Source of the DNA: G965216255 sp965216255
GTDB taxonomy: Bacteria; Bacteroidota; Rhodothermia; Rhodothermales; Bin80
DNA length: 64,000 nt
Assembly: GCA_965216255.1 (NCBI GenBank)
Contig: OZ244148.1
Span: 4,836,001 to 4,900,000 of the forward strand
Direction: 5' to 3'
Shown: in pieces, positions 46,842 through 56,108 of the stretch
Position numbering within the stretch: position 1 is the stretch's first letter
Layout: every line of letters starts with the position of its first letter
The notes under the pieces: model-generated
What the model saw: the letters and a program-made list of their open reading frames with translations, nothing else
The model's database searches: none
Told to the model about the DNA's origin: nothing
Position numbers and translations under genes: made by a program

Positions 46842-47146
46842 TCACAGCCATGCAATCCCAATTTCGCTCGCTATAACTGAGGATAACGGCTGTTAAATCG
46901 GAAATTCGCTAGACATTCGCAGAAACAGCAGGTTGGCAGAAGCTGTATCACAACTAGAGTCTATGCTCCATAGAAGCCGTTGCAGTGCCGGTAAACAAGC
47001 TACTTAAAACGGCCACCCACACAAGTCATTAGAAGCCTGGAAATGTAACCCATTGCCCGATCATGCCGTTTTCGGGCAAGCACTAGATAGGCTTTAGGGA
47101 ACGAGATTTCCTTCCGATTTATTTCAGTCAGCGGTGACAGGACGGC
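46842..47146. other. Intergenic region upstream of the DUF262 operon
   Basis: About 300 bases with no gene. It should hold the promoter of the three-gene operon, but no convincing -10/-35 pair stands out. Confidence 0.35.
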
Positions 47147-48481
47147 ATGGAGGAATTGGATCATGAGCACCAAGACCGGAATAGGGATGCGGGTGTTGTC
47201 TCGAATGTGTCGCGAAGGCAGGCGTCTCCGAGTGCCCCCGGGTCCCACTTTGACGCACATGCCGAAGCCATCCCAAGCGTCATGCCGAGAATGCCGTCCT
47301 ATGAGGTCGGGGGGCAGCCCGAGAATATCGCATACGATGATCGGGTAGAGGGCACCGCTTCCGGGGAGGGGGTTGAGAAGGAGAAGTTGGAAGAGGATTC
47401 CTACACTGCGCCGATTGATGAGCCATTCGATCCGACCAGGATCCGGATTTCAACAAGGCAACCGACCGTGCATTTGGTTGTCGAGAGGATGCGCCGCGAA
47501 GAAATCATCCTTCAGCCCGACTTCCAGCGAAGCGATAACGTGTGGCCAGAGCCAACGCGAAGTCGTTTGATCGAGTCCCTGCTTCTCCGGATTCCCCTTC
47601 CGGTATTCTACATGGCAGCTGACCCGGACGACCACTGGAAGGTCGTGGACGGATTGCAGAGGCTGAGTGTGCTGCGCGACTTTATCTGGAAAAAGACGCT
47701 GCGCCTCCGAGGGTTAGAGTACTTGAGCCAGTTTGACGCCCACATCTATGACGATCTTCCTCGTCCGATGCAGCGTCGAATCACCGAGACTCAGCTATCT
47801 TGTCATGTTATCGAGCCGGGCACTCCGCCCGCAGTGATGTATAACGTCTTCAAACGTATCAACACCGAGGGGAAGCCATTGGTGGGGCAGGAAATCCGCC
47901 ATGCGCTCAATCCGGGTCCGGCCCGCGATCTTCTCGCGGAATTAGCCCTTGCGGACGAATTTCTGAAGGCTACCGACGGTACAGTCAATCCGAAGCGGAT
48001 GGCGGATCGGGAATGCGTGCTGCGTTTCTTGGCCTTTCGATCATTGGCCTTTCGATCATTGGCCGAGGCGGAGTATGGAGGCAAGCTTGACGCCTTCCTG
48101 ATGAAGGCGATGGAATTTCTGAACGACAATTCGGAAAAACACGTGTCATTGAGGGACGACTTCCGCCGTGCCATGTCACTGGCGCGGGAGATTTTCGGAG
48201 GAGAGGCCTTTCGAAAGCCGAATCGACCAGGGTACGCGCGATGGAGGAGTCCCGTGAACAAGGCCCTTTTTGAGAGCCTCTCGGTGGCCTTATCCGAAGT
48301 TCCGGAAGATCATACCGAAGTACTAAGGAGTCGGAAAGAGAAGATCGTCGAACACCTCGCCCAACTGATGCAGGAGGATGCGGAATTCCTAGAGAGTATC
48401 TCTGTAGGGACTCAGACGATTAGAAAGGTAAGGATCCGTTTCGGGCGAATGCGGGAGATGCTGCAGGAGGTTCTGTCGTGA
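47147..48481 (+). CDS. DUF262 (GmrSD N-terminal, ParB-like) protein
   Basis: The 444-residue protein starts with about 80 residues of variable, polar sequence. The DUF262 domain follows: LQPDFQRSDNVWPEPTRSRL (the Q-x-D-x-QR motif), IESLLLRIPLPVFYMA and WKVVDGLQRLSVLRDFI (the DGxQR nucleotide-hydrolysis motif). FKRINTEGKPLVGQEIRHAL completes the core. DUF262 domains sense or use nucleotides in restriction systems such as GmrSD and SspE. The usual C-terminal HNH (DUF1524) domain is absent; the tail is helical. Its stop overlaps the start of the ATPase gene. A small in-frame duplication lies at 48031-48060. Confidence 0.85.
   Translation: MEELDHEHQDRNRDAGVVSNVSRRQASPSAPGSHFDAHAEAIPSVMPRMPSYEVGGQPENIAYDDRVEGTASGEGVEKEKLEEDSYTAPIDEPFDPTRIRISTRQPTVHLVVERMRREEIILQPDFQRSDNVWPEPTRSRLIESLLLRIPLPVFYMAADPDDHWKVVDGLQRLSVLRDFIWKKTLRLRGLEYLSQFDAHIYDDLPRPMQRRITETQLSCHVIEPGTPPAVMYNVFKRINTEGKPLVGQEIRHALNPGPARDLLAELALADEFLKATDGTVNPKRMADRECVLRFLAFRSLAFRSLAEAEYGGKLDAFLMKAMEFLNDNSEKHVSLRDDFRRAMSLAREIFGGEAFRKPNRPGYARWRSPVNKALFESLSVALSEVPEDHTEVLRSRKEKIVEHLAQLMQEDAEFLESISVGTQTIRKVRIRFGRMREMLQEVLS
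48031..48060 (+). repeat. 15-bp tandem duplication inside the DUF262 gene
   Basis: GGCCTTTCGATCATT occurs twice in a row, giving AFRSLAFRSL. The frame is kept. Confidence 0.9.
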
Positions 48482-49611
48482 TCGACCGCATCCGCCTCAA
48501 GAACTTCAAGTGCTTTAGAGACGAGACTATTCGCTTCGGCGGGCTGACCATCCTTTCCGGCCTCAACGGTGCGGGCAAGAGCAGCGTGATTCAAGCCGTC
48601 TTGGCACTCCGCCAGCGAATGGGGTCAACTCGGGGATCCCCTTGGCGCGGTTCTCTGGTGAATCTGGGGTCGTTCCGGGACGTGCTTCATAGTGACGCCT
48701 CGGATGACGCAGTGCGGCTCGAAGCGTCCTTCTTTGAGGGAAGGGGCACGGCGGGTTTTGAGGAAAGTCCCCGCACGTGCGCTGGCGAGAGTGAAACCAC
48801 ACTGTTCGACGCTGGTGCCCGGCAATGGTTTAAAGGAGACGTCTTCTATCTGTCCGCCGATCGACATGGTCCGCGCAATACTCTGCCATACTTGGAGGAG
48901 GGACATGCCTCAGCCACGCCCTTGGGGACACGCGGGGAGCATGTGCTATGGTATCTCGACAGGAGCGGTCATTCTCCGGTCCACCCTCGCGTTCGGCACC
49001 ACGCCGAGCCGAAGAACACGCTCGCGGCCCAGACGAGTGCGTGGCTGAGCGTCATCAGTCCGGGCGCCGAGCTGCAGATCAAGGTGATTCCAGAAGCCGA
49101 TCTTGCGGTCGCAGCCTTCCGGTACGCCAGACCCGAAGATGTGCCCAGCTCTCCGTTTCGTCCTGAAAACGTGGGTTTTGGCTTGAGCTACGGACTCCCA
49201 CCGATTGTCGCTCTGCTGGCTCCGAAGCGCGTTTCCCCAAGTGGTGCCAATCACCTTGTCATCATCGAGAATCCAGAGGCGCACCTGCACCCCGCTGGTC
49301 AAACTTCCATGGCCGAACTGGCTTCTCGCGCTGTTGCGGGTGGTGCCCAGGTGATTCTGGAGACCCACAGTGACCATGTGTTGAACGGTGTGCGCCTTGC
49401 GGTGCGCGACAACATCCTGTCTCCGGACCAAGTGGCCATCCACTACTTCGAGCGGGAGGGGCTTCAAGTGCGGGTCACGACTCCCGTGCTGGCTTCAAAC
49501 GGTAAGTTGGATATCTGGCCAGTTGGATTCTTCGACCAGCATGAACGAAATCTGTCCCTGCTGATAGGTCTTCCAGTTCCCGCCGGGGACTCCGCTCAGG
49601 TCTCGCGGTAA
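48478..49611 (+). CDS. AAA/SMC-like ATPase, DUF3696 type
   Basis: The start is GTG overlapping the DUF262 stop (GTGA). The 377-residue ATPase has IRLKNFKCFRDETIRFGGLT, Walker A LSGLNGAGKSSVIQA, GFGLSYGLPPIVALLA, Walker B LVIIENPEAHLHPAGQ and ILETHSDHVLNGVRLAVRD. FEREGLQVRVTTPVLASNGK and WPVGFFDQHERNLSLLI form the DUF3696 C-terminal module. It is a predicted sensor ATPase that pairs with DUF262 proteins in accessory islands. The third gene begins at the overlapping TAATG. Confidence 0.85.
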   Translation: MIDRIRLKNFKCFRDETIRFGGLTILSGLNGAGKSSVIQAVLALRQRMGSTRGSPWRGSLVNLGSFRDVLHSDASDDAVRLEASFFEGRGTAGFEESPRTCAGESETTLFDAGARQWFKGDVFYLSADRHGPRNTLPYLEEGHASATPLGTRGEHVLWYLDRSGHSPVHPRVRHHAEPKNTLAAQTSAWLSVISPGAELQIKVIPEADLAVAAFRYARPEDVPSSPFRPENVGFGLSYGLPPIVALLAPKRVSPSGANHLVIIENPEAHLHPAGQTSMAELASRAVAGGAQVILETHSDHVLNGVRLAVRDNILSPDQVAIHYFEREGLQVRVTTPVLASNGKLDIWPVGFFDQHERNLSLLIGLPVPAGDSAQVSR

Positions 49612-50594
49612 TGCCCCGAGAATCTCAGATCTGGTTTTTCTTCAACGAGCTGTCGGCCCGTGTTCCGGCTCCCACCAATTATCAGGGCCGCAGACGCATG
49701 GACGACATGGTCATAGCAGTGGCGACCCTGATGAACGGCCGCTCCGCGACATTCGTGACGGTCGTGGAGCCCAATCTCTGGACAGTCGAACTGGCAAACG
49801 GGTACACTGTGACAAACTGGCTGTCGGAAGCGGATCCTGAACAAAGGGCCCTCCTGCTTACCATTGAAAATAAGAGCGAATTTCCAGTGGAGGCAGGCGA
49901 GGCCCTGCGCAATCGCTTCTACTTGTCGGAGTTCGTCCTCTCTAGGGGATCTGAAGGCGAATCGGGAGACCGCTTGGAATCAATGGGACTCGGCGCAGCC
50001 TGACTCGTCGGGGGAGTAGGCGTCAGCTTACTATCCGAGGACCGATGGAGTCGGATTCAGATTCCACTGAGGCACATGTGGCTGGATGATAGGTGCCAGG
50101 AGAATGCGAACGATGTCGAAGCGCTCAACCTGTCCAAGTCTACCCAAGTCGAGTGCCTATCAGAACTCCTGCTCGAACAGAGCAGGCTAGATCTCCGAGG
50201 TGATCCTCTGGTTCTGGCTGGCAGGAAGCGCGAATGTTTCCCTCATTTGAAGTTTGGCCGCGACGTGGACAGACACCTAGAGGCCCTCCCGCAAGAGATT
50301 CTGCAGGTCTTGGTCAAGAAGTTGGCGACTCTGGATGCCGCGTCCCGTGCATGGCGCCTTGAGCCGACAATGACCTTTCCGAGTCTGCCCAAGTGCCATG
50401 ACGAGAGCATGCCAACCATGCAGCAGTTCGGCGATCAGCGCAGGTTTCAAGACCCGGAAGGAAAGTTCGCTTTGTACACACACCACGCGATGGTGGGATC
50501 CGCCTTCCGGATCCACTTGCGCGTGATCCACCACCCCCGCGTGATCGAAGTCGGCTATATCGGCCGCCATCTGGACACGGTGAGTCACCATTGA
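49611..50594 (+). pseudogene. Third gene of the DUF262/ATPase operon, with one in-frame TGA
   Basis: The first 130 codons run from ATG (overlapping the ATPase stop) to a TGA at 50001-50003. The same frame then stays open to 50594, reading VGVSLLSEDRW, WLDDRCQENANDVEALNLSK, RKRECFPHLKFG and a C-terminal FRIHLRVIHHPRVIEVGYIG. The composition is protein-like on both sides of the stop, so this looks like one 327-codon gene with a nonsense codon, possibly TGG (Trp) to TGA. Family unknown. The end (YTHHAMVGSAFRIHLR) might be an effector domain; this is a guess. Confidence 0.6.
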
Positions 50595-50794
50595 GCGCGA
50601 TTGACGGTTGCGCTTATTGCCATGCAGTCGACGACGGCGCGTAACATATCGCGTTACCAGACTCCTACGCGAAGTTATGCTAGATGCTGGCGAGAATCCC
50701 GACCCGCTCCCTCGTCACGGCACCACCAAAGGCTTGCCGGGGTCCTCGGCATGGAGGCCTTGCGGATACGTTGAGGTCTTCGGAGGCCCGTTTT

Positions 50795-51438
50795 AGCGTG
50801 ACCTTCGCGACATTGCGGGTATTGACCGTATAGAGACAATACCAAGGCTGGTTCGTGCCTTGGCTGCGTGCGCTGGTCAACTCGTGAATTATTATTCTCT
50901 TGGCTCAGCTCAGCCATCGGTCTCAATCACGCTACTACGCGGACGTATGTCTCAATACTGGAAAACCTTTTCCTTATACGTACTCTGCAGCCTTGTTATA
51001 CGAATGCTCTCAAGAGACTAATTAAGACTGCCAAATTTCATTTTTTTCGATTCCGGCTTGCTTACTGCGCTAAACGGTCTCGGGCCGGAGCAGATTCGTC
51101 GAGGGTGCTCCCTGGTCGGACCGATACTGGAGAGTTTCGTATTTGGTGAGTTGCTCAAGCTTGCAGGCGCGACTGATGATCGGATCACAATCTCACACTT
51201 TCGTGACAGGGACCGAAACGAAGTGGACTTTGTGAAGGAAAACACAAGAGGTGAAATCATTGGGATTGAAGTCAAGGCGGCGGTGACGGTGTACAACCGA
51301 GACTCTTCCGGGCTACGGCGCCTGGCCACCGCGTGCGGAGACATTTTCAAGCTGGGCACAATCCTGTGCGACAACGACACGGTCGCCCGATTCGGAGATT
51401 GGTTCGTTGCCGCACCCGTGTCCGCGCTGAGGTCATGA
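50795..51438 (+). pseudogene. ATP-binding DUF4143 family protein, C-terminal remnant, frameshifted
   Basis: DLRDIAGIDRIETIPRLVRA and ACAGQLVNYYS lead through frame changes to HATTRTYVSILENLFLIRTL, NALKRLIKTAKFHF and then GLGPEQIRRGCSLVGPILES and EVDFVKENTRGEIIGIEVKA. This is the DUF4143 (PD-(D/E)XK-like) half of AAA_14-DUF4143 proteins; E-V-D...E-V-K is visible. The AAA N-terminus is missing. Between 50595 and 50794 nothing is recognised. Confidence 0.8.
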
Positions 51439-51817
51439 TGACTCCCGAAATGGGTTGCCCAGCGCAGCAGAGACCAGGATGTGAAGGCGGATATGTGCCT
51501 TCCCGCCCTGACAGGTCAGGCGGCCTTACCGCCGCGTTATAACGCAAATCCCCTTTCTAACTGATCCCATTTATTGCAGGTTATTGGCAAATATGACCAA
51601 TTGTACTTAGGATGGATGACGATACGCCTAGGAACATTAGGCCATGGATAGCCTCATGTTAAAGAAGATCTTACCCGCAGAAGGTACTTTGCTGAGTACA
51701 GTCGCTACCGCACCGTTACTTTCAGCAGCTCGAAGGCGCGGGCCTGAAGGTCGGTCATCTCTTCAAGTATCGTAAAGGAGACGCCCTTCTTGCCGATCAG
51801 TGGCTCTACCTGAGCCC
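51439..51817. other. Intergenic stretch, no supported gene
   Basis: About 380 bases. CCTGACAGGTCAGG near 51507 is a short near-palindrome (CCTGAC...GTCAGG). The last 120 bases may belong to the IS1634 tail. Confidence 0.35.
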
Positions 51818-52590
51818 TCATAGCGTGCCCAGATGCCCCATGAGGGCGGCAAAGCTCAACGCCTTGTGCCGCGTCCGTTTGGAGCGGGCTTTCTGCTCTG
51901 CTGAGGGCGAACGCCCTGCCGCATGGATGATACTATGACGGGCAGCCTTCTTGCCTTTCGCGTCATCTTCGGCAGAAAATATCGGAGCCAGACGCTTCAT
52001 ATGCCATTCCACGAAGTAAGCCAGCATGCACAGAAAGACGTGGCAGATGACTCTCGGGGCCCTGTAGTGGTGGATGGGCCCTACTTTGAGGTCCACGGTC
52101 TTGAGGCTCCGGAAGGCCTGTTCTACAGCGCTGAGCCGCTTGTAGTCGCCTCTTCCGCAGTCGGCTCTGAGGCTACTGCGGATGGCATACATGCCGTCCA
52201 GGGACGCTTCGCTGGCTATGGAGTCCGCGTTGCGTTGGTAGCTGAAGAAGCCTTCCTTAATCTCCAGATTAAAATGCTTTTCCATCTTCCACTTGCCGAT
52301 GATCTTCCCTACACGCAAGCTGATCGCCTTCATGCTGCGCAGGGGATTGCTTTTGCGCCGGGTGGTCAGGGCGATCTTCTCCAGCGCCTCTTCGGTCTTT
52401 GCCAGCAGTCTTTCGCGGTTATAGGCCGACTCCCTGGCCCGTTGCGGCACAGGACGATCCGCTTCCCCGAGTAGACGGCGGTGGTGATCTCCGCGAGGCC
52501 TTGTTCGTCGAACAGGAACAGTTGCAGGTTTTCCGTTTCCACTATTTTGCGGATGCCGCTCTTGCTGAGGGCGGATATCCAGTCGAACCC
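51818..52590 (-). pseudogene. IS1634-family transposase, C-terminal half, frameshifted
   Basis: GFDWISALSKSGIRKIVETE and NLQLFLFDEQGLAEITTAV are followed by a frameshift, then SAYNRERLLAKTEEALEKI, HFNLEIKEGFFSYQRNADSI and YKRLSAVEQAFRSLKTVDLK with CHVFLCMLAYFVEWHMKRL. It belongs to a different IS1634 lineage from the fragment at 13.8 kb (VDLKVGPIHHYRA versus SELGLRPIYHSTG). Confidence 0.8.
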
Positions 52591-52599
52591 GGGTGATGC

Positions 52600-53398
52600 T
52601 CAGAGGTTGGCTACGATGTATGCCGCCGGCATGCTGTCCACGGTCAATGTGCCCGACGAAACGCTGGAGGCTACGCGTGCGATTGTACGTTGCCGGGAAG
52701 CCTTGGTAGAAGATGGCGTTCATTGCAAGCAACGGACGATGGCTTTACTGCAATCGCTGGGCATTGCCTATCGCAAGGGAAGCCCGTGGACTGACCGATT
52801 TCGCAAGCGCTCAAGCTGCCCGATTCGAGCAGAGCTACGCAGGAGGCCTACCTGCACCAGATAGACTATCTGACCAGCGAGATCAGTACAGAGGAAGTCA
52901 GGTTGGCCGCAAGAGCCAAAGTAGAGCCCTACCGGAATTCTGTGAAGGCGGCGATGGCCTTTCGGGGTATTGACTTCATTGCTGCACCAACGCTGGTGTG
53001 CGAACTGGGCGACATTCGGCGCTTTGGTCACCCGCGGGAACTCATGTACTACTTGGGACTGGTACCGGGTGAGCGGTCCAGCGGCGACAGGTCCATCCGG
53101 GGAGCCACTGCGGAGACAGGTAAGCACGTGCCCGCAAGGCACTTGTATCTACGGCATGGAAGTACTCACGAAGCCCTCGAACCTGCATTGCTTTTCGCAA
53201 ACGCCATCAGGGCGTTGCGCCCGAGATTGTCCACATCGCACGGAATGCCCAACGCCGGCTGAACAAGCGCTTTTCTGCTCTGGCGCACCGGTGCGCACGG
53301 AGCGTCGCCAACGTAGCCGTAGTGCGTGACCTGGTGGGATTTCTGTGGCATTCCTTCCACTCTGTGGCTGGCCCTATTGAAGTACAGGCCGTTTGATC
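52600..53398 (+). pseudogene. IS110-family transposase, partial, frameshifted
   Basis: GDAQRLATMYAAGMLSTVNV, VPDETLEATRAIVRCREALV and MALLQSLGIAYRKGSPWTDR form the middle. After frameshifts QIDYLTSEISTEEVRLAARA, FGHPRELMYYLGLVPGERSS and GDRSIRGATAETGKH give the Transposase_20 domain with its Ser. NKRFSALAHRCARSVANVAV ends it. The N-terminal DEDD domain is missing. Confidence 0.8.
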
Positions 53399-53831
53399 GC
53401 ACACGCACCACTGCATGCCTTCCAGTAACACACTGCTGAACTTGCATTCATTGGCCTATGGAGGGGGGATCGGGTACGGATGGGAGATCCATGCTTACAA
53501 CATGCGACAGCCGGTCCATGACCCGGTGAATTCGCGGCGGCAGATCATGGCAGCTCCCGACGAATCCGAAATCATTGAAAAGTCATGAGTTCGCCACGCA
53601 AATCCCAGTCTCCTCGGGTTGGAGTGTACTGCGTGAACCCGGGGGCAAAGGACAATGCAATGTATTCCATGAGTACGGAATGCAGGAGCGGGTTTAGGCC
53701 CATCCAGACGGAGGAGGAACAGCCTCGCGCCCGGCGGCCGCCAGCGGGCTGTATGAGCAGGTTTGGGGATCAAGAATCCACCGGAAGCCTGCAGGCGTAC
53801 AAGTCTGTTATGCTAACCCACTGACGTGACC
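53399..53831. other. Boundary between the IS region and the core block
   Basis: About 430 bases without a supported gene. The first part is probably the IS110 3' tail. The rest should hold the prfA promoter; no clear consensus is visible. Confidence 0.35.
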
Positions 53832-54908
53832 ATGATCGACCTGGAGAAACTGCGGGAGCTGCGTGTCCGGCACGAGGAGCTTGGCGCGCTGACTTCCCGT
53901 CCTGGAGTCGCCTCGGATCCACGGCAGATGGCGAGGCTGGGGCCCGAGCTCCGGGAGCTCGCCGACGTGGTCGAGGCCGTAGACCGCTACGAAGCCATGC
54001 TGCGCGAGCGCGATGATCTGCGGGAGATGATCCGTGGCGAGGACGACGACGAGATCGTTAAGATGGCCAAAGAGGAATACGACGCCGTCAGCGCTGCGCT
54101 GCCGGGCTTAGAGCAGGAGCTTCGGCTCAAGCTCATACCCCGGGATCAGGAGGACGGCAAAAGCGCCATCGTGGAGATTCGTGCCGGGACGGGAGGCAGT
54201 GAGGCGGCCCTTTTCGCCGGAGACCTGTATCGTCTTTACGACCGGTATGCCGAGCGGAAGGGGTGGAAGATCAGTTTAATGAATACCTCCGAAGGGGCCG
54301 CGGGCGGCTTCAAGGAGATTATTTTCGGTGTCTCTGGACGCGATGTCTTTGGCCAAATGAAGTACGAAAGCGGGGTCCATCGGGTGCAGCGCGTGCCCGA
54401 GACCGAGGCGAGCGGCCGGCTGCACACTTCGGCAGCTACTGTGGCGGTGTTGCCGGAAGCGGATCAGGTCGATGTCGTCATTGCGGCGCACGAGGTAAAA
54501 GTGGACGTGTTTCGTTCGAGCGGGCCTGGAGGGCAGAGCGTCAATACGACGGATTCTGCGGTGCGTCTCACGCACCTCCCTACAGGGCTCGTGGTGACGT
54601 GCCAAGACGAGAAGAGCCAGCACAAGAACAAGGACAAGGCCATGCGCGTGCTGCGCTCGCGCCTGTTGCACCAAAAGATGTCCGAAGCCCATGCGGAACG
54701 CGATGCCAAGCGGCGCTCTGCCGTCGCCTCGGGCGATCGGTCCGACAAGATCCGGACATACAATTTTCCGCAGGACCGCGTGACGGATCACCGCCTCACG
54801 GGCACGGACAAGAATCACTCGCTCCGCAAGATCATGGACGGCGAGCTCGGTGGCCTGCTGGAAGCGCTGCGGACGGCTGACAACGCGGAGCGGCTGGCGA
54901 ATCTGTAA
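53832..54908 (+). CDS. prfA: Peptide chain release factor 1
   Basis: The 358-residue protein ends translation at UAA and UAG. It carries GSSGPGGQSVN-type sequence (RSSGPGGQSVNTTDSAVRLT), the methylated GGQ loop that triggers peptide release. RVPETEASGRLHTSAATVAV contains the PxT codon-reading site (P-E-T). The helical N-terminus, about 95 residues, and the full length match RF1. The ATG is preferred over a GTG two codons upstream. It opens the core block next to the rpsF cluster. Confidence 0.97.
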   Translation: MIDLEKLRELRVRHEELGALTSRPGVASDPRQMARLGPELRELADVVEAVDRYEAMLRERDDLREMIRGEDDDEIVKMAKEEYDAVSAALPGLEQELRLKLIPRDQEDGKSAIVEIRAGTGGSEAALFAGDLYRLYDRYAERKGWKISLMNTSEGAAGGFKEIIFGVSGRDVFGQMKYESGVHRVQRVPETEASGRLHTSAATVAVLPEADQVDVVIAAHEVKVDVFRSSGPGGQSVNTTDSAVRLTHLPTGLVVTCQDEKSQHKNKDKAMRVLRSRLLHQKMSEAHAERDAKRRSAVASGDRSDKIRTYNFPQDRVTDHRLTGTDKNHSLRKIMDGELGGLLEALRTADNAERLANL

Positions 54909-55030
54909 TTCGAAGGCATTTCACGCGGCCGGGGATCAATACTTCCTCGGAGCTCATTTAACAATGCTACCCTGCTCCGGTAGAGGGGCATGACAGGTAT
55001 AAGCGTCATTCCAAAGGGAGGAATCGGTTA

Positions 55031-55387
55031 ATGGAAGGCAAGAGAATGTATGAGTTGACCTACATCCTTACGGGGGTGTTGTCGGAGTCTCAGACCAAGG
55101 AGGACATCCAGAAGATCAACGAATTCATTGAAGGGGCAGGGGGCACGATCATTGAGGTCAATGAGTGGGGTGCCCGTAGGATGGCCTACCCGATCGAGAA
55201 AAAGCGTAACGGGCACTACGTGAACATGTATTTCACGGCCCCGACCACGCTTGTGCCGCGGCTCGAACGTGCGCTTACCATCGATGACCATGTTCTGCGT
55301 TACCTGACCCTGGCCATGGACAAGAAGATGATACAGTTCTACGAATCGCGCCGGGAGAGTGGTCTGCTTGTTCCGTCTGAAGTGTGA
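55031..55387 (+). CDS. rpsF: Ribosomal protein bS6
   Basis: The 118-residue protein has YELTYILTGVLSESQTKEDI, VNEWGARRMAYPIEKKRNGH and HVLRYLTLAMDKK, the usual bS6 blocks. AAAGGGAGGAATCGGTTA precedes the ATG, a strong ribosome site. It binds bS18 and 16S rRNA. Followed by rpsR after 25 bases. Confidence 0.97.
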   Translation: MEGKRMYELTYILTGVLSESQTKEDIQKINEFIEGAGGTIIEVNEWGARRMAYPIEKKRNGHYVNMYFTAPTTLVPRLERALTIDDHVLRYLTLAMDKKMIQFYESRRESGLLVPSEV

Positions 55388-55412
55388 TCGTCTGTATACA
55401 GCATAGATAGCC

Positions 55413-55604
55413 ATGGCACAGGATCCGATCTATATCGACTACAAGGACACCGAACAGTTGCGGCGCTACACCAACGAGCAGGGTAAAATGCTTCCGCGAC
55501 GGGTGACCAATACCTCTGCCAAGAAGCAGAGAATGCTTACCCGGGCCATCAAGCGGGCCCGCCACTTGGCGCTTCTGCCGTATGTAGCGGATTCCGTCCG
55601 ATAG
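55413..55604 (+). CDS. rpsR: Ribosomal protein bS18
   Basis: The 63-residue protein has IDYKDTEQLRRYTNEQGKML, PRRVTNTSAKKQRMLTRAIK and RARHLALLPYV, as in all bS18. It partners bS6 in the small subunit. No zinc-binding Cys pair is present. Confidence 0.97.
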   Translation: MAQDPIYIDYKDTEQLRRYTNEQGKMLPRRVTNTSAKKQRMLTRAIKRARHLALLPYVADSVR

Positions 55605-55608
55605 TCCG

Positions 55609-56070
55609 ATGCCGCCCATGAAGATCATCTTGCTCAGGGATATTACGGACTTAGGAGGCGAGGGCGACATCGTAACAGTGAAGGCTGGTTACGGCCGCAA
55701 TTATCTCATACCGCAGGGCTGGGCGCTACTTGCGACGCCGGGGGCCGTTCGGGCCCGCACCGACGAAATGCGGCAGCAGGTCCGGAAACGTGCGCAGCAG
55801 CTCAACAATGCGGATGTCCTGCGGGAGCAGCTCGAAGAATGTAAAGTCGAAGTGGCGGTCAAGGTTGGAGAGGACAACCGCATCTTTGGAACCGTCACCA
55901 CGCAGCAGGTGGCGCTCAAGCTCGCGCTGCAGGGCTTTACCATTGATCGGCGGGACATCACCTTGACGGACGACATACGCCTTACCGGCGATTACTCGGC
56001 GAAGATTCGGCTCCACTCTGATGTGGAGGCGCAGGTGAAGATTGTTGTTGTTCCAGAGGCGGACTCCTGA
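55609..56070 (+). CDS. rplI: Ribosomal protein bL9
   Basis: The 153-residue protein starts MPPMKIILLRDITDLGGEGD; the second ATG three codons on may be the true start. VKAGYGRNYLIPQGWALLAT is the conserved N-terminal domain. A long connecting helix follows, then the C-terminal domain (DNRIFGTVTTQQVALKLALQ). Order rpsF-rpsR-rplI is conserved in many bacteria. Confidence 0.97.
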   Translation: MPPMKIILLRDITDLGGEGDIVTVKAGYGRNYLIPQGWALLATPGAVRARTDEMRQQVRKRAQQLNNADVLREQLEECKVEVAVKVGEDNRIFGTVTTQQVALKLALQGFTIDRRDITLTDDIRLTGDYSAKIRLHSDVEAQVKIVVVPEADS

Positions 56071-56108
56071 TCCGGCGCCACCAAGCGGGCGTATAGAACA
56101 AGCGAGCC

